DNA of 8,375 nucleotides. Origin: JAFGPJ01 sp964439135 (GTDB lineage Bacteria > Planctomycetota > Phycisphaerae > Sedimentisphaerales > Anaerobacaceae). Both the position numbers and the translations under genes were made by a program. The stretch spans positions 1 to 8,375 of the forward strand of contig CAYTNN010000197.1 of NCBI GenBank assembly GCA_964439135.1. The letters run 5' to 3'. Numbering within the stretch: the first letter of the stretch is position 1; each line of letters opens with the position of its first letter. The notes under the pieces were generated by a model. That model was not told the origin of the DNA. It did not search any database and worked only from the letters and a program-made list of their open reading frames with translations. This document shows, piece by piece, positions 1 through 5,078 of this stretch.

Positions 1-57
1 TACAAGACGAACTTTTTGGTTGCGGCCAAAGGCGAAGCCCAAGGCCGCGCTGGGTAA
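1..57 (+). CDS. Possible 3' end of an unidentified gene
   Basis: Reading frame 1 is open from the window edge for 18 codons (it begins YKTNFLVAAK) and stops with TAA at 55-57. Eighteen codons are too few to separate a real gene end from chance. The stretch also contains a nested inverted repeat, GCGGCC (22-27) with GGCCGC (43-48), which could be an intergenic hairpin instead. I do not recognise the peptide. The sequence left of the window would settle it. Confidence 0.15.
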   Translation, partial: YKTNFLVAAKGEAQGRAG

Positions 58-73
58 ATCTGTGTCTAATAGA

Positions 74-425
74 AGGCTATTTGAAAAAAACAGGTGAAAA
101 AGAGTAGAAAACGACGAAAATTCGTGGCTAATTTGAAAAAACAAACCCAATTTGCGGTAGGGCGAAATTGGCGCAAAGTCTTATATGAAAGGTTATTATG
201 AAGATTTTTGTGGTTTTGGGCGGCGAAAAAACAAACCCAATTCAAAGCCAAACAAAGCCAATCTCGGTTAGCCCCCAGACCTGCTCTGGGGGTTGAAAAG
301 GCTATTTGAAAAAACAAACCCAATTTTAAAAGGAGCAAAATGACGTTATATTAGTAATAGCAATGGTTTATGGATATTTTGGCGGCTGAGGGCGGCGAAA
401 AAACAAAGCCAAACAAAGCCAATCT
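74..425. repeat. Cluster of A-rich interspersed repeats in a gene-free stretch
   Basis: Three near-identical copies of GAAAAAACAAACCCAATT lie at 135-152, 225-242 and 308-325. A variant at 397-410 reads GAAAAAACAAAGCC. A partial copy at 74-89 (AGGCTATTTGAAAAAA) is repeated exactly at 299-314. The phrase CAAAGCCAAACAAAGCCAATCT occurs at 243-264 and 404-425, and GGCGGCGAAAAAACAAA precedes two of the copies. All copies have the same orientation, but spacing is irregular (90, 83 and 89 nt). On the minus strand the repeat keeps a frame open that translates to NWVCFF-like runs, which is an artefact and not a gene. I infer a dispersed genomic repeat family. Confidence 0.7.
272..292. other. GC-rich perfect hairpin inside the repeat cluster
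   Basis: CCCCCAGA (272-279) and TCTGGGGG (285-292) form a perfect 8-bp inverted repeat around a 5-nt loop. No T-run follows on either strand, so it is not a typical intrinsic terminator. It sits between the second and third copies of the A-rich repeat and may be part of that repeat unit. A weaker hairpin, CCGGC/GCCGG, lies at 427-440. Confidence 0.5.
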
Positions 426-444
426 GCCGGCGTTGGCCGGAAAC

Positions 445-472
445 TCTAAGCACTAAATACTAAATCCTAAAC
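445..472. repeat. Heptamer tandem repeat (about 4 units of nCTAAAT type)
   Basis: The run can be divided into 7-nt units: TCTAAGC, ACTAAAT, ACTAAAT, CCTAAAC. Two units are identical and the outer two are diverged. A similar heptamer run lies at 7163-7197 at the other end of the gene block. Taken alone it could be chance in A/T-rich DNA; the second array makes a repeat class more likely. Confidence 0.45.
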
Positions 473-557
473 AAAACGAGAAAATGGAGATTTTTGATAA
501 CTTAACAGGTAAAATGATAGGAAAGGGACCTAATTGCTTAAATTATCCGTATTGCGC

Positions 558-581
558 GGGCGGGCACGGGAAGTCCCGCCC
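558..581 (-). terminator. Possible terminator or 3' hairpin of the two-gene minus-strand operon
   Basis: GGGCGGG (558-564) pairs perfectly with CCCGCCC (575-581) around a 10-nt loop. It lies 34 nt past the stop codon of the small charged protein on the minus strand. The position suits a 3' end, but no U-run follows in the minus direction, so an intrinsic terminator is not proven. It could be a transcript-stabilising hairpin. Confidence 0.3.
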
Positions 582-615
582 TGCTTTGAGGAATGTTTCG
601 CTGCCTGGGCCAGTT

Positions 616-966
616 TTAGTCCAGCCAGGTTCCCAAAGGCACTTCTACTTTTTTGGACTTTTGCTCTTTTCCGTTTTGTTCGAGCGATTGCGGCTCGGCC
701 ACTTTGCGATAGCCTAATGCCTTTATGACATCGAGAACTTCCGTCCACGTGGGGAAGGGCCTTGTATTTTTCCGCTTATATTCGTCGATTGCCATGAGAA
801 ACTCGAACTGCTCATCGGACATTTGCCCTTCTTCAGCGGATTTTCGGTCATCGGCCAGCCTTTTGCCCGGCCCACGCCGGCGGTCCAGGCCCAAACGCCT
901 GTCGACAACACTGCTCCGGCGATCATCGTCTTTTTTGCGACGCTCTTTAGATCGTTCTTTTTCCAT
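616..966 (-). CDS. Small conserved-type charged protein with Asp-Arg-Arg motifs, function unknown
   Basis: The protein has 116 residues. Residues 1-45 are very polar and predicted disordered, with three DRR motifs at 15-17, 22-24 and 28-30. Residues 50-90 look like a small helical domain (SDEQFEFLMAIDEYKR, then FPTWTEVLDVIKALGYRKV). A lysine-rich tail ends in VPLGTWLD. There are no membrane segments and no signal peptide. I chose the ATG at 964-966 because it starts one base after the TAA of the upstream gene (968-970), indicating translational coupling. A GAGG stands 12 nt before it, overlapping the upstream gene. The ATG at 976-978 is possible but has no proper spacing to a ribosome binding site. 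The second half reminds me of uncharacterised planctomycete proteins, and RR/DRR patterns occur near domains such as PilZ, but I cannot name a family or function. Confidence 0.75.
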   Translation of the reverse strand: MEKERSKERRKKDDDRRSSVVDRRLGLDRRRGPGKRLADDRKSAEEGQMSDEQFEFLMAIDEYKRKNTRPFPTWTEVLDVIKALGYRKVAEPQSLEQNGKEQKSKKVEVPLGTWLD

Positions 967-967
967 C

Positions 968-1288
968 TTAAAACTCATCCTCAAAAAAGTCGTCGTCGAA
1001 ATCGCCTTCATCTTCGCCTTCCAGTGCGAAATCATAGAAATCATCGTAGGCGTGCTGCGACTCAATTATTACATGGGCCTCGTCAAGAAATTCTTCGGGG
1101 ACCATTACGGCAATCTCCTTGGTGCCAATTTCATGTGCCTGCGGCTCGGTTATGGTAGCAGAGATATCATTAGCCTCCAGAAGACTCTTGTATTCTGTGG
1201 CCTGCTCCATATCCTCGGCGAAAGCTACGACCACATATCCTTCAAGCTTTGCCTGCGACTTTTGGCCTTTTTTAGAACGCTTAGCCAT
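968..1288 (-). CDS. DUF2007-like small signal-transduction-type protein with acidic tail
   Basis: The protein has 106 residues. After a basic head (MAKRSKKGQKSQAK), residues 16-80 follow the pattern of DUF2007-type domains: a beta strand (EGYVVVAFAE), a helix covering 'ATEYKSLLEANDI', strands around 'SATITE' and 'EIAVMVPEEF', and a helix 'DEAHVIIES'. DUF2007 is described only as a putative prokaryotic signal-transducing domain, and the partner here is unknown. Residues 81-106 are almost entirely Asp, Glu, Phe and Tyr, giving a strongly acidic end. The start is the ATG at 1286-1288, preceded by GGAGGAA with good spacing; a TTG 18 nt upstream would ignore that site. The gene is first of a minus-strand pair with the DRR-motif gene. 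It is divergent from the histone gene, with 358 bp between the two starts. The family call rests on pattern, not on a search. Confidence 0.75.
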   Translation of the reverse strand: MAKRSKKGQKSQAKLEGYVVVAFAEDMEQATEYKSLLEANDISATITEPQAHEIGTKEIAVMVPEEFLDEAHVIIESQHAYDDFYDFALEGEDEGDFDDDFFEDEF

Positions 1289-1646
1289 TTTATTCCTCCA
1301 CAACAAAATATTTTCCCAAACTCTTTAACTTTCAGGAATCCTGCTTCATATATCCCGATTAGCCGGGACAGTTCTAAGGAACCTCTCACCGGAATCTTGT
1401 CGTCAAATTGTACTCGGCAAATCATTAAAATTATGAACTTATGAAAAAAAATCTGTCCATAGTTATTAGCTCTCGCAGCACTAATTATTTACTATCGACC
1501 CTCTAACTATAAAAATTTAACGTTTTAGCATTTTTTTTATTGCAAATTACATGGCTTATATGTAATAAAGCCTGATAACGTGCCGGGCTTAAGGAGTTAG
1601 TGCCGGCCTATTACATTTTAATCTTGTCAATATGGAGGTTTTAAGA
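1289..1646. other. Divergent intergenic region between the DUF2007-like and histone genes
   Basis: This 358-bp A/T-rich region must hold promoters for both directions. I see no convincing gene. A minus-strand open frame enters it from 1425 but has no ribosome binding site. A short hairpin CCCG/CGGG lies at 1354-1367. The histone side contains the ATTACAT sites, a possible -35 TTGCAA at 1540-1545 with a poor -10 (TAATAA, 1563-1568), and a leader with short GC repeats (TGCCGG at 1581-1586 and 1601-1606). I could not find a good promoter for the minus-strand pair. Confidence 0.55.
1546..1566 (+). promoter_or_regulatory. Putative operator: inverted ATTACAT half-sites upstream of the histone gene
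   Basis: ATTACAT (1546-1552) and ATGTAAT (1560-1566) are perfect inverted copies around a 7-bp spacer, giving a 21-bp dyad with half-site centres 14 bp apart. A third ATTACAT stands at 1610-1616, 30 bp before the start codon. The dyad lies where the spacer of a promoter with TTGCAA at 1540-1545 would be, so a bound dimeric regulator could block transcription. The regulator is unknown. The dyad is directly visible; its role is inference. Confidence 0.45.
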
Positions 1647-1832
1647 ATGGCAAAGAAAAAAGAATCTTTGATTGTGGCCAGCAAGGTAAAAGCTTATATT
1701 AAAAGCAAGAAGATGATGACTTCATCCGATGCGCTAGAAGCCATTAGCGATCAGGTCTATAGTCTGCTTGATGCTGCTGTTACCCGAACAAAGGCCAATC
1801 GCCGCAGTACGGTCAAACCACAGGATCTGTAG
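1647..1832 (+). CDS. Bacterial histone-fold DNA-binding protein
   Basis: The protein has 61 residues, a lysine-rich N-terminus (MAKKK) and the layout of a single minimal histone fold. Helix 1 is around residues 12-20 (SKVKAYIKS). The long central helix is at about 27-50 (SDALEAISDQVYSLLDAAVT). Loop 2 and a short third helix are at 52-61 (RRSTVKPQDL). The R-S-T-V-x4-D end matches the archaeal histone R-K-T-I-x-x-E-D signature. R53 and D60 keep the seven-residue spacing of the 'RD clamp', and T55 matches the conserved Thr. The third helix is cut short, as in the small bacterial histones of Bdellovibrio type. It should bind or bend DNA as a dimer in the nucleoid. The start at 1647 has GGAGG at 1634-1638 with an 8-nt spacer; the ATG at 1632 overlaps that site. 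An HU/IHF family call is excluded by the pattern. Confidence 0.85.
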   Translation: MAKKKESLIVASKVKAYIKSKKMMTSSDALEAISDQVYSLLDAAVTRTKANRRSTVKPQDL

Positions 1833-1931
1833 CCCTTGTTAGAAGCCCGTTATTGTTTTATTTATGGCCTGACGGGTAGGTTTTGCGCTAACGTCTTTTG
1901 ATTAAAGATTTTAGATGCAATATTATGGTTC

Positions 1932-1976
1932 AAATAAGCCGTTCCGATTTATACATAACGGGACGGCTTGTTTTTA
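1932..1976 (+). terminator. Rho-independent terminator after the histone gene
   Basis: AAGCCGTTCCG (1936-1946) pairs with CGGGACGGCTT (1959-1969) as an 11-bp stem with one G-U pair and a 12-nt loop. TTTTTATT follows from 1971. The A-run before the stem can pair with the first Ts, so it could also work in the opposite direction. It lies about 100 nt past the histone stop codon, implying a 3' untranslated region of that length, and it separates the histone unit from the glycogen genes. Confidence 0.85.
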
Positions 1977-2153
1977 TTAAACTCCGACCTATAAAATGCG
2001 TTTATCAACCTCAAAATTCACGATTTTTATCAAAAAATTTTCAACTTATTTCCGCTAAAAGCCGAATTTATATAATAGGTATTGGCTTAATTACTAAATA
2101 TTTCTGACGCTTAAGATAAAGATTGGGTGATTTCTTGCCGATGAAGGAGCGTA

Positions 2154-2182
2154 TTGACAGCCAAGGATATGGGCTGTACAAT
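2154..2182 (+). promoter_or_regulatory. Strong sigma70-like promoter of the glycogen operon, with inverted repeat in the spacer
   Basis: TTGACA at 2154-2159 matches the -35 consensus exactly. TACAAT at 2177-2182 matches five of six -10 positions, and the spacer is exactly 17 bp. Transcription would begin near 2189, leaving a leader of about 100 nt before the first glycogen gene. ACAGCC (2157-2162) and GGCTGT (2172-2177) form a perfect 6-bp inverted repeat around 9 bp that spans the spacer, a plausible operator. Confidence 0.65.
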
Positions 2183-2252
2183 CATGTATTTCCTGAACTA
2201 AATGTGTAAAATTCTTAGGTCGTGTGATTATAAAACCTTTTGTGATTTATTA

Positions 2253-2279
2253 TTGAACGAATAATTATAGGTCTATACT
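2253..2279 (+). promoter_or_regulatory. Alternative weak promoter close to the start codon
   Basis: TTGAAC (2253-2258) and TATACT (2274-2279) are separated by only 15 bp. If used, the transcript would begin about 6 nt before the ATG at 2293 and be nearly leaderless. The short spacer makes it less likely than the promoter at 2154-2182. Confidence 0.25.
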
Positions 2280-2283
2280 TGCT

Positions 2284-2289
2284 GGTGAT
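2284..2289 (+). promoter_or_regulatory. Unusual ribosome binding site GGTGAT
   Basis: GGTGAT sits 3 nt before the ATG at 2293. It lacks the usual AGGAGG core but is the downstream part of the complement to the conserved 16S rRNA 3' end (AGGAGGTGATCC), so the short spacing is consistent. It supports ATG 2293 as the start. Confidence 0.45.
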
Positions 2290-2292
2290 TAT

Positions 2293-3582
2293 ATGAAAGT
2301 ATTCATGTTAGGCTGGGAATTTCCACCCTTTATCAGTGGTGGTTTGGGCACCGCCTGCTACGGCCTTACCCGAGCAATGGACCAGCTTGGCATGGAAGTT
2401 ATGTTCGTTCTTCCCAAGATGGTCGAGAGTAAATATGCGACTCACGTCAAATTGCTGACACCGGGTTCGAAGAGATCCGCTTCATTCGTTAAGTTCGACG
2501 AATTGAAAAACGTAAAATTTCACGCAATTAACTCATCACTACAACCCTATTCCACGCCTGACACTTACCAGCAAAGAATCGAAGAGAAATTAAGACATAA
2601 ACAGGAAATACTCGGCGGCAGCATCAGTTCTGCCAGCCAGTTATTCATGTCAAAAGACTACAGCAGTGATATGTACACCGAAGTCCATCGTTATGCTGCT
2701 ATGGCCGCTGAATTAGCTGAAGATGAGCAGTTTGATATTGTCCACGCCCATGACTGGATGACCTATCCTGCGGGAATTGCCGTATCGGCTATCAGTGGAA
2801 GACCGCTGGTTATACACGTGCATTCGACAGAATTCGACCGTAGCGGCGAACATGTAAACCAGATGATTTATGACATCGAACGAGAAGGTATGCACCGGGC
2901 CGACAAAGTCATTACCGTGAGCCATTTTACCCGCAATATTATCATAGGCCGATACGGTGTCAGCGGTGATAAAGTTGAAGTCGTTTATAACGGCGTCGAG
3001 CGCAGCGGAAAATGGTCCATGGACGAAACCGTCATCGACAAAGATGAGAAGATTGTGCTGTTCCTGGGCCGAATTACGATGCAAAAAGGTCCGGAATACT
3101 TCCTTCATGCCGCCAAGAAAGTCCTCGAGGTTATGGATAATGTCAAGTTCGTAATGGCCGGCTCCGGCGATTTGATGCACCGGGCGATCGAAATGGCCGC
3201 TGAGCTGGGGATCGGCCACAAAGTGCTGTTCACAGGCTTCTTACGCGGCGAAGATGTGCAAAAGATATACAAGATGGCTGATTTATACGTTATGCCTTCG
3301 GTATCGGAACCTTTCGGTATCGCACCTCTGGAGGCGCTTGACAACGACGTGCCTGTAATTATAAGTAAGCAAAGTGGTGTATCGGAAGTTCTGATGCACG
3401 CCCTGAAGGTTGACTTCTGGGATGTCGATGAAATCGCCAATATGGTTGTTGCTGTGCTGAAATATCCACCGCTGCAGATGACGCTGCGAAGCCACGGCAA
3501 TTTCGAGGTCAGAAGACTGCGTTGGAAAGACGCAGCGGTCAGGTGCGCAAACATCTACGAGGAGATGCTGGTTCCGGTTTAA
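2293..3582 (+). CDS. GT-B glycosyltransferase, glycogen synthase-like (GT5/GT4 type)
   Basis: The 429-residue cytoplasmic protein likely transfers glucose from a nucleotide sugar to the non-reducing end of alpha-1,4-glucan. The N-terminal domain begins with the glycogen-synthase-type sequence KVFMLGWEFPPFISGGLG and contains DIVHAHDW (148-155). The C-terminal domain has LGRITMQKG, with R260 and K265 in the spacing of the donor phosphate-binding Arg and Lys of GlgA. It also has E339 and E347 in SEPFGIAPLE, the E-x7-E motif of retaining GT-B enzymes. It is shorter than classical GlgA (about 480). It also lacks the Lys of the bacterial KTGGL motif, having ISGGL, which resembles archaeal-type synthases. 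Donor choice (ADP- or UDP-glucose) cannot be read from sequence. It is the first gene of the operon with a GH57 amylase and a debranching enzyme, which supports the glucan role; another GT4 transferase role is the alternative. Confidence 0.85.
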   Translation: MKVFMLGWEFPPFISGGLGTACYGLTRAMDQLGMEVMFVLPKMVESKYATHVKLLTPGSKRSASFVKFDELKNVKFHAINSSLQPYSTPDTYQQRIEEKLRHKQEILGGSISSASQLFMSKDYSSDMYTEVHRYAAMAAELAEDEQFDIVHAHDWMTYPAGIAVSAISGRPLVIHVHSTEFDRSGEHVNQMIYDIEREGMHRADKVITVSHFTRNIIIGRYGVSGDKVEVVYNGVERSGKWSMDETVIDKDEKIVLFLGRITMQKGPEYFLHAAKKVLEVMDNVKFVMAGSGDLMHRAIEMAAELGIGHKVLFTGFLRGEDVQKIYKMADLYVMPSVSEPFGIAPLEALDNDVPVIISKQSGVSEVLMHALKVDFWDVDEIANMVVAVLKYPPLQMTLRSHGNFEVRRLRWKDAAVRCANIYEEMLVPV

Positions 3583-3610
3583 GCATCACGCTAAAATAAA
3601 CCAAATACGA

Positions 3611-3644
3611 TATCCGGAGGGAGCGAATTGCTGTCCTGCGGATA
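3611..3644 (+). other. Intercistronic hairpin holding a Shine-Dalgarno-like sequence
   Basis: TATCCG (3611-3616) pairs with CGGATA (3639-3644). Inside, AGG (3618-3620) can pair with CCT (3635-3637) and AGC (3622-3624) with GCT (3630-3632). The strong ribosome-binding-like GGAGGGAG (3616-3623) is therefore in the stem. It is 41 nt before the GH57 start, too far for normal use, and the next possible start, TTG 3628, gives only five codons. No T-run follows, so it is not a terminator. It may stabilise or process the mRNA between the two genes. Confidence 0.4.
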
Positions 3645-3664
3645 ACAAAACGAGATAAAAGATT

Positions 3665-4951
3665 ATGCCTTCTGTATGTTTCTACTTTCAAGTGCATCAA
3701 CCCATACGATTGAGGCACTACACTGTATTTGACAAAAACGACCAATATTTTGACGATTATAAGAATGGCTCGATTTGCAGGAAGGTAGCGAACAAATGCT
3801 ATCTTCCGGCTAACCGGTTGCTTCTGGACGTTATACGACGACTTAAGGGCCGATTTAAGATCGCCTACAGTGTTACCGGCCTGTTGCTGGAGCAGCTTGA
3901 GCGTTACTCGCCGGAAGTGATGAGCACATTCGACGCCCTGGCGGAAACAGGATGCGTCGAGTTTCTGGCCGAAACATATTATCACAGTCTCAGTTTCCTG
4001 TACTCTCGCAATGAATTCGCAGAGCAAATCAACAAGCACGTCGAAGCGATAAACTACTTTTTTGGCCAAAGACCAAGGGTATTTAGAAATACGGAGCTTA
4101 TATATAACAATGAACTGGCCGCCCTGATCGAGTCAATGGGCTGTTTCGACGCGATCATTACCGAAGGGGCCGACCACATTCTGGGCTATAGGAGCCCTAA
4201 TTTTGTTTACCAGCCCAAAGGCTGCAATCATCTGAAGCTCCTGCTGAAAAACTATTCGCTAAGTGATGATATTGCCTTTAGATTCTCCAACCGCGACTGG
4301 CCCCAGTGGCCTTTGACGGCGGACAAGTTCGCACGATGGGTCAGTAATGTCAATGGCAACGGCAACATTGTCAATCTTTTCATGGACTACGAGACATTCG
4401 GCGAACACCAGTGGGAAGATACCGGTATATTCGATTTTATGCGGCATCTACCCGAGGAGGTTCTGAGGCACCCGGACAACGACTTCAAAACTCCAAGCGA
4501 GGTTATAGAATCCTACGGCAGCGCCGACACGGTTGATGTGCCGCATATCATAAGCTGGGCCGATACCGAAAGAGATCTCTCTGCCTGGCTTGGTAACGCC
4601 ATGCAATCCAATGCGATTCACGAGCTTTATCGGATCGAAAAGAAAATCAAGAATACAAAAGACGAGAAAATCATTGGGGACTGGCGGAAATTGCAGGCGT
4701 CGGACCATTTCTACTATATGTGCACAAAATACTTCGCCGACGGCGATGTTCATAAGTATTTTAATCCCTATGACTCGCCGTACGACTCTTACATTAACTT
4801 TATGAATGTGCTGAATCACCTGCGCAAGCGTTGTTCCGGAGAAATGGATGGGGGCGCATTTTGTCCCGTACCAGGACAAAACCCACCTGAATTATTATCC
4901 GGCCCGACATCGGGGGTTAAAAACCTACCTGATTTACAGCCAGTAGAATAG
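3665..4951 (+). CDS. GH57 family alpha-amylase-type glycoside hydrolase
   Basis: The 428-residue cytoplasmic enzyme (no signal peptide) likely cleaves or rearranges alpha-1,4-glucan. The conserved GH57 motifs are visible: H11-Q-P; G96 to L109 (GCVEFLAETYYHSL); FRNTELIY with E144 as candidate nucleophile; FMDYETFGEHQW with D241 as candidate acid/base; and AWLGNAMQ at 307-314. Its size is that of the short GH57 amylases, not the GH57 branching enzymes (over 500 residues with an extra C-terminal domain), so I favour amylase. The last 35 or so residues after LNHLRKR are Pro/Gly-rich and look unstructured. The start at ATG 3665 is forced by an in-frame TAA at 3656-3658; only a weak GAG precedes it. 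It follows the synthase by 82 bp without a terminator, consistent with co-transcription. Exact product specificity cannot be decided. Confidence 0.9.
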   Translation: MPSVCFYFQVHQPIRLRHYTVFDKNDQYFDDYKNGSICRKVANKCYLPANRLLLDVIRRLKGRFKIAYSVTGLLLEQLERYSPEVMSTFDALAETGCVEFLAETYYHSLSFLYSRNEFAEQINKHVEAINYFFGQRPRVFRNTELIYNNELAALIESMGCFDAIITEGADHILGYRSPNFVYQPKGCNHLKLLLKNYSLSDDIAFRFSNRDWPQWPLTADKFARWVSNVNGNGNIVNLFMDYETFGEHQWEDTGIFDFMRHLPEEVLRHPDNDFKTPSEVIESYGSADTVDVPHIISWADTERDLSAWLGNAMQSNAIHELYRIEKKIKNTKDEKIIGDWRKLQASDHFYYMCTKYFADGDVHKYFNPYDSPYDSYINFMNVLNHLRKRCSGEMDGGAFCPVPGQNPPELLSGPTSGVKNLPDLQPVE

Positions 4952-5064
4952 ATGCCGTGATTAGTTGCCTACTCGAAGCAATACTGGATCTCTGCCAATC
5001 AGAACCTTCATAATTGGGAGCATTGTATAGAGAGGGCCTGGATTTTATCTTGATAGTGCCGTTT

Positions 5065-5078
5065 GGAGTAAGATAGTG
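5065..5078 (+). promoter_or_regulatory. Ribosome binding site fixing the GTG start of the debranching enzyme
   Basis: GGAG at 5065-5068 stands 7 nt before GTG 5076-5078. This is the best-placed start for the downstream gene. The 124-bp gap from the GH57 gene shows no terminator and no clear promoter. Confidence 0.6.

Larger units (their letters stand above)
1977..2292. other. Gene-free region upstream of the glycogen genes
   Basis: The stretch is A/T-rich and carries the promoter elements listed separately. A 22-codon frame starting at ATG 2141 (MKERIDSQGY...) has no ribosome binding site and lies across the promoter. GTGATTAT occurs at 2224-2231 and 2285-2292, with a relative at 2242-2250. 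I see no recognisable riboswitch. Confidence 0.5.

Noticed and set aside
66..338. Minus-strand open frame of 90 codons
   Set aside because: It is produced by the A-rich repeat read backwards (recurring NWVCFF); low-complexity sequence and no ribosome binding site.
131..425. CRISPR-like array
   Set aside because: The repeats differ in length and flanks, the spacing is about 85 nt and irregular, and no cas genes are present.
1225..1425. Minus-strand frame beginning MICRVQFDDK
   Set aside because: The sequence looks partly protein-like, but it has no ribosome binding site and overlaps the DUF2007-like gene in another frame.
725..1444. Plus-strand open frame of 239 codons
   Set aside because: It lies antisense to the two small minus-strand genes, which have good start signals, coupling and domain-like sequence; its own product is Ser/Arg/Leu-rich noise.
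1898..2107. Plus-strand frame of 69 codons after the histone gene
   Set aside because: It runs straight through the strong intrinsic terminator at 1932-1976 and has no ribosome binding site.
2141..2209. 22-codon frame MKERIDSQGY...
   Set aside because: It overlaps the -35 and -10 boxes of the glycogen promoter and has no ribosome binding site.
2189..2292. Riboswitch in the leader of the glycogen operon
   Set aside because: The leader is A/T-rich with short GTGATT repeats, but no stable nested stems or known aptamer motifs were seen.
3539..4069. Minus-strand frame of 176 codons
   Set aside because: It is antisense to the GH57 gene, whose catalytic motifs are clear.
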